A stretch of DNA of 47,829 nt, taken from NCBI RefSeq assembly GCF_009017275.1, contig NZ_WBZC01000009.1, positions 1-47,829 of the forward strand, given 5' to 3'. Every line of letters begins with the position of its first letter. Position 1 is the first letter of the stretch. Source of the stretch: Alkaliphilus pronyensis. GTDB lineage: Bacteria > Bacillota > Clostridia > Peptostreptococcales > Natronincolaceae. Both the position numbers and the translations under genes were made by a program. The notes under the pieces were generated by a model. It was not told the origin of the DNA. It did not search any database and saw nothing but the letters and a program-made list of their open reading frames with translations. Positions 1 to 7,683 of this stretch are shown piece by piece.

Positions 1-41
1 CAAGTACTTGGTTTTCCTTTTTTTGCTTTATAAGCTTTTTA

Positions 42-1769
42 CTATTTCATTGCACTTTCTAATGCTCTTTCTACTGCTTGCTTCCACTTATTACTTGAGC
101 CAGTTGCGCCAGTGTAAACATCTATATCAGAGCCGTTAGCCTCAATGAATCTTGCAGGTAGCTGCTCTACAGCTTCGTGATACTGGGGCCAAGCATAATC
201 TTCACCTTTAAACTCATATGCTCCTGTTTCAGGGTTAGCTTTAGCATCCTTTAATTCTACATTAACTATTTTATCATTTTCTATAGTTACCCAAGCAACT
301 GATACTCCCTTCATTTCATCAGATATTCCTATGAAGGTTCCATCAAAGTATGTGTTTGAGTTTTTTGCTTCAATAAGTGCCTTTTCTAATGCTCTATCTA
401 CCGCTTGCTTATAGCCTATACTTGAACCTGTAGCCCCTGTAATAATATCTGCATATTCACCATTGGTTGCTACTATCTTCTCATTATATAGGTCTGTAGC
501 TTCGTGGTATTGAGCCCATGGATAGTTATCACCCTTTGCTACTCCTGTACTGCTTACTCCATAAACATGGGCATAAACTATTTTATCATTGGCAATTATT
601 ATGTCAGCTACTCCAAAGCTTTTTGAGGATGCATCAGAAACTCCTTTATAATATCCATCTACATATAGCTTTGTTGTTCTTGCACTATCTAAAGCTCTGT
701 CTACAGCTTGCATCCATTTATTACTTGATCCAGTTGCGCCAGTGTAAACATCTATATCCGATCCATTAGCTTCAATAAACTTAGCTGGCAATTCCTTTAC
801 TGCTTCATGATATTGTGGCCAAGGGTAATCCTCTCCCTTGAACTCATATCTTCCTGTCTCTTCGTTAGCTTTCGCGTCTTTAAGCTCTACCTCTACAATT
901 TTGTCCTTTTCTATAGTTACCCAAGCTACTGAAATACCTTTACCTTCATCTGATATACCTAAGAAGGTACCATCAAAATATGTATTAGTATTAGTTGGCT
1001 CGATAAGTGCCTTCTGTAACCCTCTTTCAAGCGCTTGCTTATAGCCTTCACAAGAGCCAGTTGCACCTGTAATAATATCTGCAAACTCTCCATTTGTCTC
1101 AACAATTTTTTCATTATATATAGCTGTTGCTTCGTGATAAGCATCCCATGGGTAGTTTGCATCCTTTAAGGCACCTGTTGAACTTTGTCCGAAGACATTT
1201 GCGTATACAATTACATCATTTTCAATAGTAATTTCTACGTGATTTAAGCTCTTTGAGGATGCGTCAGATGTCCCTAAAAACGTTCCATTTCTGTAGATTT
1301 CACCTGAGGGTCTATCTCCTTCGTATAGGAAAACGTTTTTACTTATTGGAGCTTGATGGTAATCGTATCCTAATATTGTAGCTACCTCATGGGCAGGTGC
1401 ATAGGATGATCTACCTACTATAAGAACTTTGCTGAAATAATTTAAGTTATTGTTTCTGTAAACCTTCATCTCAGTGCCACGGTTACCTGTTTTAATGTCA
1501 TCAACTTGATCTTTGCTGTCCAATAAAAACGCACTATGACTATCAGCATCATAATGGACATACAGACCCTTTGATTCAGCCATTTCTCTAATTGGAAGAT
1601 AAACGACCTCGTCAACTAGTAATGGTGAGGTATTAAGAACTTTTTCTTGGTTATTTAATACAACTACACCCTTAAACTCTTGAGTACCTTCTGCTGTTGC
1701 TGCAAAAGAGCTCAAGGATAATGGTATTGTCAGTGCAATAACCAAAATCACTGCAAAAATCTTTCTCAT
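42..1769 (-). CDS. Exported protein with four FMN-binding (FMN_bind) domains
   Basis: The 575-residue product starts with a Sec signal peptide (residues 1 to about 24, cut near SFAA-TAEG). Next comes a region of about 130 residues resembling copper-amine-oxidase-N-type stalk domains, then four FMN_bind domains. Each domain ends in a flavinylation motif of the form D-x-x-T-G-A-T: DIITGAT at 231-237, DVYTGAT at 340-346, DIITGAT at 441-447 and DVYTGAT at 550-556. In RnfG/NqrC-type proteins the last Thr carries FMN through a phosphoester bond made by ApbE. The domains alternate A-B-A-B, so residues 160-369 and 370-575 are an internal duplication. ATG 1769 has the site AGGGAGGA. The divergent neighbour is an ApbE transferase, so the protein is probably a multi-flavin extracytoplasmic electron carrier. 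The redox partner is unknown. Confidence 0.88.
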   Translation of the reverse strand: MRKIFAVILVIALTIPLSLSSFAATAEGTQEFKGVVVLNNQEKVLNTSPLLVDEVVYLPIREMAESKGLYVHYDADSHSAFLLDSKDQVDDIKTGNRGTEMKVYRNNNLNYFSKVLIVGRSSYAPAHEVATILGYDYHQAPISKNVFLYEGDRPSGEIYRNGTFLGTSDASSKSLNHVEITIENDVIVYANVFGQSSTGALKDANYPWDAYHEATAIYNEKIVETNGEFADIITGATGSCEGYKQALERGLQKALIEPTNTNTYFDGTFLGISDEGKGISVAWVTIEKDKIVEVELKDAKANEETGRYEFKGEDYPWPQYHEAVKELPAKFIEANGSDIDVYTGATGSSNKWMQAVDRALDSARTTKLYVDGYYKGVSDASSKSFGVADIIIANDKIVYAHVYGVSSTGVAKGDNYPWAQYHEATDLYNEKIVATNGEYADIITGATGSSIGYKQAVDRALEKALIEAKNSNTYFDGTFIGISDEMKGVSVAWVTIENDKIVNVELKDAKANPETGAYEFKGEDYAWPQYHEAVEQLPARFIEANGSDIDVYTGATGSSNKWKQAVERALESAMK

Positions 1770-1817
1770 TAAAATTCCTCCCTTTTTATTTTATTAACAA
1801 CACTTTTAAATATATAT

Positions 1818-1834
1818 GTTGTTAAATTAACAAC
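1818..1834. promoter_or_regulatory. Palindrome GTTGTTAA-A-TTAACAAC in the flavoprotein leader
   Basis: Two perfect 8-bp arms surround one central base, and another half-site (TTAACAAC) lies at 1794-1801. The half-sites resemble those of the redox repressor Rex (TTGTTAA/TTAACAA), but the usual 4-bp spacer is missing, so the factor is uncertain. The site would lie about 55 bases downstream of the predicted start point, which fits a roadblock operator or an RNA hairpin. Confidence 0.35.
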
Positions 1835-1894
1835 AGGCACAAAATTCTTATGTATTTATTTAGCAATATGACTATAATTTTCTTAATAATAATT

Positions 1895-1923
1895 ATTATA
1901 TAATATTATCTTCACTATAGCAA
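1895..1923 (-). promoter_or_regulatory. Candidate promoter of the FMN_bind protein gene
   Basis: On the minus strand TTGCTA (1918-1923) and TATAAT (1895-1900) are 17 bp apart. The -10 is perfect and the -35 is weak. This predicts a leader of about 120 nt that contains the palindrome at 1818-1834. Confidence 0.4.
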
Positions 1924-1943
1924 ACCCCAATAATGTATGTTTC

Positions 1944-1972
1944 TTTACATTTTGTTGACAAGTTGATATAAT
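1944..1972 (+). promoter_or_regulatory. Sigma-A promoter of apbE
   Basis: TTTACA (1944-1949) and TATAAT (1967-1972) are separated by exactly 17 bp. A perfect 14-bp inverted repeat (1945-1958 with 1984-1997) brackets the promoter. One arm covers the -35/spacer and the other lies just after the predicted start point, as expected of an operator. Confidence 0.6.
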
Positions 1973-2058
1973 TAATAAAAATTTCAACAAAATGTAATAT
2001 TATTATATAGATATCTTTTGAGAATTATCTTTATAATGTGTATAGGGAGTGTATGTCT

Positions 2059-3096
2059 ATGACTAAGGGTGTAGCAAAGACCATTATATTAATACTAATA
2101 GCTTTAGTGCTTTTAACTGCCTGTGGTGAAAAGGAGCTTCTTCCATTCCAAAAAGATGAATATGTTCTCGGTGGTATAAGGGGTAGGATTATGATTTTCG
2201 AGACCACTGAAGACAAAGCGGAAAAAAGCTTTAGAAAGGCATATGACCGTGTTGGTAAAATTGAGGCCTTGATGAGTACTACTGTTGTGGGTAGTGATGT
2301 ATATAATATTAATAAAAATGCAGGAAAAGCTCCAGTAGAGGTTAGTACCGAAACTATAAAGGTAATAGATATAGGAAGAGAATATGAGAGTATTACTGAC
2401 GGTGCCTTTAATATTGTTTTAGGATCACTCATAGAATTATGGGGAATAGGTAAGGAATGGCAAAAGGTGCCTATAATGGAGGAAATTCAAGAGGCTAAAA
2501 ATCATATTGATATTAACTCACTAGAGGTTACTGATGCTACTGTTTATATTAAGGATGCCAACATGTTGATGGATTTAGGCGGTATAGCTAAGGGCTATGC
2601 AGTGGATGAAGCAGCCAAAACTTTATTGGACAACGGTGTTAAGCATGGTTTTATTGAACTAGGAGGAGATATTTACGTAATTGGTAATAAAGCCAATGGA
2701 GAGCCGTGGTACGTTGGTATTCAAAATCCCTTTATTGGTGAAAACAATGCTGTTGCACGTATACCTATAGCTAACCAATCAATTGTAAGCTCTGGGGACT
2801 ATGAGCGTTATTTTATTGAAGATGGAGTACGGTATCATCATATTATTGACCCCGAAACTGGCTATCCAACTGTTAACCAGCTTGTAAGTGTAACAATTGT
2901 TTCAGACTCTTGTATTGAAGGAGATATTCTATCTACTGCTGTGTTTGTAATGGGATTAGAGAAGGGTCTGGATTTTGTTGAGTCCCTTGAAAATGTTGAA
3001 GCAGCATTAATTACAAAGGATAGGGATGTATACGTTACATCTGGAATGAAGGATATTATAGAAATTAGAGATAATTCATTTACAATAAAGGATTAA
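2059..3096 (+). CDS. apbE: FAD:protein FMN transferase (ApbE), lipoprotein
   Basis: ApbE moves FMN from FAD onto a Thr of FMN_bind domains outside the membrane and needs Mg2+. The family signatures are present: DLGGIAKGYAVDEA, the ELGGDIYVIG loop, and HHIIDPETGYP followed by EGDILSTAVFVMG with its metal-binding acidic residue. A lipoprotein signal ends in LLTAC with Cys22 as the lipid anchor. A GTG at 2038 and an ATG at 2053 are also in frame, but AGGGAG at 2044-2049 is best placed for ATG 2059. The product has 345 residues, normal for the family. The divergent four-domain FMN_bind protein is the obvious substrate. Confidence 0.9.
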   Translation: MTKGVAKTIILILIALVLLTACGEKELLPFQKDEYVLGGIRGRIMIFETTEDKAEKSFRKAYDRVGKIEALMSTTVVGSDVYNINKNAGKAPVEVSTETIKVIDIGREYESITDGAFNIVLGSLIELWGIGKEWQKVPIMEEIQEAKNHIDINSLEVTDATVYIKDANMLMDLGGIAKGYAVDEAAKTLLDNGVKHGFIELGGDIYVIGNKANGEPWYVGIQNPFIGENNAVARIPIANQSIVSSGDYERYFIEDGVRYHHIIDPETGYPTVNQLVSVTIVSDSCIEGDILSTAVFVMGLEKGLDFVESLENVEAALITKDRDVYVTSGMKDIIEIRDNSFTIKD

Positions 3097-3099
3097 TAT

Positions 3100-3122
3100 A
3101 AAGGAGCTATTAAGCTCCTTTT
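3100..3122 (+). terminator. Intrinsic terminator after apbE
   Basis: A 9-bp stem (AAAGGAGCT/AGCTCCTTT) with a 4-base loop is followed by T residues, just after the apbE stop codon. Confidence 0.8.
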
Positions 3123-3144
3123 AAATTTATGAAAAAGCCTACCT

Positions 3145-3873
3145 TCAATCAAGAATTTCTACATCTGGCTTCAGCTTATAAATTACATCTTTTCTTTCAA
3201 CGATAATGGTTGTCTTTTTACTTAATTCTTTATCTTCCTTTATTTTTAGTAATAGCTCCTTAGCTGGATTAATTGCAACTGGATTGCCAACTAGCTTTAG
3301 CATTGCAAAGTCACCATTAGTGTCTCCATATGAATAACTGTTTTCTAAGCTTAAATTGTAATGCTGTAAAAATTCTGTTATTGCATTATGCTTATTACTG
3401 GAATCCCACATTTGAGCAATTTCTCCAGTAAACACGTTATTTTCATCCACCAAGTATTGCGTACCTTTAAAATCTGTTACTCCATATTTTTCAGCCATCT
3501 TCTCCACCAGATAATCTGGGCTACCGGAAATAAAGAATATTTTATGCCCCTGTTTTTTATGCCAAATAATTTGCTCTCTAGTATAGCGATATACCCTGTC
3601 ACCCTTCATTTCTATTACCTGATTAGATATAAAGTCTATTTCTTTTCTGTTTAACCCCTTCATTGATTCCAGATAGATTGCTGCTACCTCTATTAAGTAG
3701 TCTTCATAATATCCTTTTCTTTGATCCCAGTTGAGAAAGGATTTTTTTGCATCCCTATACCATATGGCAGGATCAATTATTTCGTATCTAATTAGCTTCT
3801 GAAAATGCTCCAGCATAAGGGAATTTCTATATAGTGTACCATCTATGTCTATAAAAACACCAATATTATCCAT
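3145..3873 (-). CDS. HAD-superfamily phosphatase, subfamily IB
   Basis: The 242-residue protein has the HAD motif I FIDIDGTL (nucleophile Asp9, acid/base Asp11), motif II in FISGSPDYL, and motif III/IV around SYGDTNGDFAML. The helical cap between motifs I and II and the GSPDYL segment match the phosphoserine-phosphatase-like IB group. The substrate cannot be told from sequence. A GGGGG-containing site precedes ATG 3873. It stands alone between the apbE terminator and the cphA terminator. Confidence 0.8.
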   Translation of the reverse strand: MDNIGVFIDIDGTLYRNSLMLEHFQKLIRYEIIDPAIWYRDAKKSFLNWDQRKGYYEDYLIEVAAIYLESMKGLNRKEIDFISNQVIEMKGDRVYRYTREQIIWHKKQGHKIFFISGSPDYLVEKMAEKYGVTDFKGTQYLVDENNVFTGEIAQMWDSSNKHNAITEFLQHYNLSLENSYSYGDTNGDFAMLKLVGNPVAINPAKELLLKIKEDKELSKKTTIIVERKDVIYKLKPDVEILD

Positions 3874-3979
3874 AACCTAACCCCCAAAGACTTAGTATTT
3901 ATATAATTATACACTATATTTATGGTGTAAAACATAAAGATTATTACCAGTATACATATTTACCGTTGGTCTGATATTG

Positions 3980-4012
3980 TTAGATGCCGCTAAGCTCCAT
4001 AGGATGTTAGGT
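3980..4012 (+). repeat. Possible relic of the modular intergenic repeat
   Basis: The segment around GATGCCGCTAAGCTCC resembles the GTGCCGCCAAGCTTC core of the copies at 9342, 9565 and 23552. Only about 20 bases match, so this is a weak call. Confidence 0.3.
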
Positions 4013-4021
4013 TTTATGTAT

Positions 4022-4054
4022 AAAAACTGATAAGAATAAATCTTATCAGTTTTT
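4022..4054 (-). terminator. Terminator of the cphB-cphA unit
   Basis: A perfect 13-bp stem (AAAAACTGATAAG paired with its complement) has a 7-base loop and lies one base past the cphA stop codon. It has T runs on both strands and could stop transcription from either side. Confidence 0.85.
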
Positions 4055-4055
4055 A

Positions 4056-6710
4056 TTATGCTTTAGCCACAAGCTTAGTTATTTCATTTGTTATTTCTTG
4101 TGGAGCTATTTCATTAGGGCTATAGGAATTGATTAAATCAACTAAAGGCTGGTAATTCTCATAAAAAACAATTATTATGTCTCCAGCCTTTCCATAATCC
4201 ATTGCTTTCTTTAATGCTTTAACCTCATTGCATTCTATCTCCATTTGATCCTCCCTTAGTCCACCTAAAGCACATCCCTTTTTAAGGATTTTTGCAACCT
4301 CCTCTGCCCCTCTGCCTCGTAGGTCTTGATCCTCCTTTATATAGGCATAATCGAAGTATTTACCTGATATTTCTCCAATTTTTAATATGCTTATGTCGGG
4401 TCTATCTCCTGGAACACCTATAACTCCTATAAGGCGACCAAGCTTAAGCTTCTTTAAGCCCTCTAAAACCTTATAATATCCGTCAATGTTGTGGCCATAA
4501 TCAATAATTACCTTAAAATCTTTAACATTGAAAACATTAAACCTACCTGGATTATGTTTATTATCTGTATTAAACTCTTTTAATGCTTCAGCTATTATTG
4601 ATATATCTACTCCTAAGGAATATGCACCAGCAATGGCAGCCATACTGTTTTCAATATTATGCTTTAAAGCACCGCCAAAGGTTGCAGGAATACTATTAAC
4701 ATCTATTATTGGAATGTTGCTTTTACCGTCAAATAAGCATATACTATCTTTTTTTATAAATACAGCTTTCCCACCAACAGACATATGCCTTTTAATTAAG
4801 GGGCTGTTGGAAGACTCACCGAATAGTATTACTTCACACCTTACATTTGCTATTATTCTTTGGGTGTAGGGATCATCAGCATTTAGTACTGCATACCCAT
4901 CTGGCTTTACAGCCTCTACAATTAGTGCTTTTACATCTGCCATCTCCTCAAGGGTGTTTATTCCATCTAGCCCTAAATGGTCATCTCCTATGTTTGTGAT
5001 TATTCCAATATCAGCCTCTTTATAGCCTAAGCCTTTGTTTACAATTCCTCCCCTTGCGGTTTCTAAAACCGCCACCTCTACTTCTTTATCCATTAATACA
5101 ATCTTTGCACTTTGGGGTCCAGTGGTATCTCCTTGTATAATTAGCTTGTCATTGATATAAACTCCACCTGTACTGGTCATGCCTACAGTCATGCCATTTT
5201 TTCTCAAAATACTTGATATCATTCTAGTTGTTGTGGTTTTTCCATTGGTTCCAGTAATGGATGTTATTGGTATTGAGTGGTTTGTCCCATCTGGGAACAA
5301 CATGTCTACTATTGAATTTGCAACGTTTCTACTTTTTCCAATTGAGGGAAAATGGTGCATACGAATCCCTGGGCATGCATTTATTTCAATTATTGTGCCA
5401 CCTGTCATTACTATAGGCTTAGATATATCTTCAGTTATAATATCTACTCCTGCTATATCTAATCCTATTGCCCTTACTGCATTAATAATAAGCGTCTTGT
5501 TGCTTTCATTGATTTCGTCAGTAACATCAACAGCAATACCACCAGTGCTTAAATTGGCATTCTCCCTTAAAAAGACAACCTCCCCTTTACTAGGAATATC
5601 CTTTAAGCTTTTTTTCCTTATTTCTAAAAACATCATCATAACATCATCAATTTCAATTTTTGTTAATGGCTTTTCATGTCCAAAGCCTCTGTTTGGGCTT
5701 TTATTTTCAAATTGTATCAGCTCTTCTATTGTATTCACACCATTCCCTATCACATGGGTAGCTATTCTTTGAGAAACTGCTACTACCCTATTATCTACTA
5801 CTACAACCCTATAGTGTTTACCTGGGATATATTTTTCCACCAAAGCTCTTTTACTATATGCTTGGGCTATATCATATGCCCGCTGTACCTCCTGCCTACT
5901 TTGTAGCTCTATTGATACCCCCTTGCCTTGATTTCCATTAAAGGGCTTGACAACAACAGGGTACCCTATTTCTTCAGCCACCATTATTGCTTCATTACTG
6001 GATAATACTGTTCTTCCTGGTGGTACAGGTATATTTATAGATTTTAATATTTCTTTAGTAAGCTCTTTATCACTTGCTGTATCCACTGCTATACAGCTTG
6101 TTGCATCCGTTATGGTGGCTTGAATTCTTCTTGAATATTTACCATAGCCAAGCTGGACTAGGCTATTGTCTCCAATGCGTAAACTAGGAATACCTCTTTT
6201 GCTAGCTTCATCAATGATAGCAGCAGTACTGATACCTAACCCTTTTTCTTGAACATTATTCTTAATTTTCTCTAATCTATGGTTTAAGTCTATTTCTTTG
6301 TCATTTAAAATGCTTTTTAAAACATCAAATGCCAGTAAGCCTGCTTCATACCCTGCTGTTTCATTAATGTATGAAAATACAATACAGTATACTGTTTCAT
6401 TTTCTAAGTATCTTGTTTTACCAAACTTCACATTATAGCCTAACATTGTCTGAAGCTCTAAAGCAACATGCTCTAATATATGGGCTAGATATGTTCCTCT
6501 GTTTAGCCTGTCTAAAAATCCCCCTTCATAATTTCTACTACATTTATGGTTTTTTAAGCCTGGTAACAAGCTTAATAATTTATTATTAAAGCCTTCTATA
6601 TCGCAGGAGGGTATATTTACATACTCTTCTAGGTCTATATCCATTCGTATAACAGGCCAATAGCTATAAATGCTTATACCTGAATATACCCTTGCACTTA
6701 TTAGCTTCAT
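4056..6710 (-). CDS. cphA: Cyanophycin synthetase
   Basis: CphA polymerises aspartate and arginine into cyanophycin without a ribosome. The 884-residue protein has the family layout: an N-terminal domain (1 to about 160), an ATP-grasp domain (about 205-470, with VVVKPFNGNQGKGV and EINACPGIRMHH) that adds Asp, and a Mur-ligase-like domain with the P-loop GTNGKTTTT at 487-495 that adds Arg. Length and domain order are those of CphA1. ATG 6710 follows the cphB stop by one base, and its GAGG site lies inside the end of cphB, so translation is probably coupled. Gene order cphB then cphA gives both turnover enzymes from one message. Confidence 0.93.
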   Translation of the reverse strand: MKLISARVYSGISIYSYWPVIRMDIDLEEYVNIPSCDIEGFNNKLLSLLPGLKNHKCSRNYEGGFLDRLNRGTYLAHILEHVALELQTMLGYNVKFGKTRYLENETVYCIVFSYINETAGYEAGLLAFDVLKSILNDKEIDLNHRLEKIKNNVQEKGLGISTAAIIDEASKRGIPSLRIGDNSLVQLGYGKYSRRIQATITDATSCIAVDTASDKELTKEILKSINIPVPPGRTVLSSNEAIMVAEEIGYPVVVKPFNGNQGKGVSIELQSRQEVQRAYDIAQAYSKRALVEKYIPGKHYRVVVVDNRVVAVSQRIATHVIGNGVNTIEELIQFENKSPNRGFGHEKPLTKIEIDDVMMMFLEIRKKSLKDIPSKGEVVFLRENANLSTGGIAVDVTDEINESNKTLIINAVRAIGLDIAGVDIITEDISKPIVMTGGTIIEINACPGIRMHHFPSIGKSRNVANSIVDMLFPDGTNHSIPITSITGTNGKTTTTRMISSILRKNGMTVGMTSTGGVYINDKLIIQGDTTGPQSAKIVLMDKEVEVAVLETARGGIVNKGLGYKEADIGIITNIGDDHLGLDGINTLEEMADVKALIVEAVKPDGYAVLNADDPYTQRIIANVRCEVILFGESSNSPLIKRHMSVGGKAVFIKKDSICLFDGKSNIPIIDVNSIPATFGGALKHNIENSMAAIAGAYSLGVDISIIAEALKEFNTDNKHNPGRFNVFNVKDFKVIIDYGHNIDGYYKVLEGLKKLKLGRLIGVIGVPGDRPDISILKIGEISGKYFDYAYIKEDQDLRGRGAEEVAKILKKGCALGGLREDQMEIECNEVKALKKAMDYGKAGDIIIVFYENYQPLVDLINSYSPNEIAPQEITNEITKLVAKA

Positions 6711-6711
6711 T

Positions 6712-7539
6712 TTATACCTCCTCGTTTTTATCCAATTGAAGTATTGGGTTTCTAGCTTTCAGATTAAATCCATAGCCAGTTGGTAGTATGTGTAGCTTTA
6801 CATTGGTTATTACTAGCGGGTCATCTGGGTGCTGCTCAGATATATTGGTATAATCTATATCCCTTCCATCAACAATTGTAATTACACCAGACCCTATAAC
6901 TCTTATCTCATTTTGATTATTTACAATCATGGCAGTATCTTCATCAATACCTATCCCTAAGCTAACTGGATTTTGTGCAACTGCACCCAATAGCCTTCCA
7001 ATTCTACCTCTTTGATTAAAATGTTGATCTATTATTACTTCATCTAAAAAACCCATACCTGGGGCCATTTTTATTGTGCATTTTCTTGGTGCATCTTCTT
7101 CTTCCCCTTCCACCACCATGACTTCACTCATCATTGATGCTCCGGCACTGGTACCTGCAACTATTACTCCATTCTTTACAGCTTCAAGAACATGACAATG
7201 AAAGACGGTTCCTCCTAATATACTAGAAATCCTTAGTTGGTCACCACCTACGAAAAATACACAGGTCATTTCTTTTAGCTCTTCTGATATTTGTCTTCTA
7301 TTTGCTTCTTTTCTATTAATTATATTTATTGTTTCTACCCTTTCTGCATCAAGGTCATAGAATAATCTTTTATACTCCTCCCCTACCTCTAAAGGATAAT
7401 TTGTGGCAGTAGTAATTATTGCAATTTTAGATTGTTTACCGCCTGCTAGATGAACCACCTCTTTTAAAATATCTTTGTTAGCTTTTTTATCTTCTCCTCC
7501 ACCAATAATTATGAGTCGAGTTTTCTCTTTAATAGCCAT
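6712..7539 (-). CDS. cphB: Cyanophycinase (peptidase family S51)
   Basis: The enzyme cuts cyanophycin to beta-Asp-Arg dipeptides. The nucleophile elbow AGTSAGASMMSE holds the catalytic Ser, and LIIIGGGEDK and FFVGGDQLR are typical of the family. A TTG six codons upstream (7557) is in frame, but GGAAGGAG sits correctly for ATG 7539, giving 275 residues. It is the first gene of the two-gene cyanophycin operon. Together the pair lets the cell store and recover nitrogen; a link to sporulation is possible but not shown here. Confidence 0.9.
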   Translation of the reverse strand: MAIKEKTRLIIIGGGEDKKANKDILKEVVHLAGGKQSKIAIITTATNYPLEVGEEYKRLFYDLDAERVETINIINRKEANRRQISEELKEMTCVFFVGGDQLRISSILGGTVFHCHVLEAVKNGVIVAGTSAGASMMSEVMVVEGEEEDAPRKCTIKMAPGMGFLDEVIIDQHFNQRGRIGRLLGAVAQNPVSLGIGIDEDTAMIVNNQNEIRVIGSGVITIVDGRDIDYTNISEQHPDDPLVITNVKLHILPTGYGFNLKARNPILQLDKNEEV

Positions 7540-7637
7540 AAATAGCTCCTTCCACAATAAAACTATTAATATTTTTTCCTTAAGCCATTGAAATATTCAA
7601 GTTTTTACTGAACAAATTTATACTGTCTAAAATTAGG

Positions 7638-7666
7638 ATAAAAAAAAACCGTGAAGGACTTCACGG
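7638..7666 (-). terminator. Terminator of the Na/Pi cotransporter gene
   Basis: The stem CCGTGAAG/CTTCACGG is followed on the minus strand by a run of nine T residues. It lies 17 bases past the stop codon at 7684. Confidence 0.85.
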
Positions 7667-7683
7667 TATTTTATGGATAGTTA

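Noticed and set aside
2031-2432. 133-residue minus-strand frame over the start of apbE
   Set aside because: The ApbE reading on the plus strand is unambiguous, and this frame lacks a ribosome site.
5179-5772. 197-residue plus-strand frame inside cphA
   Set aside because: It is the antisense shadow of a strongly conserved cphA; no ribosome site.
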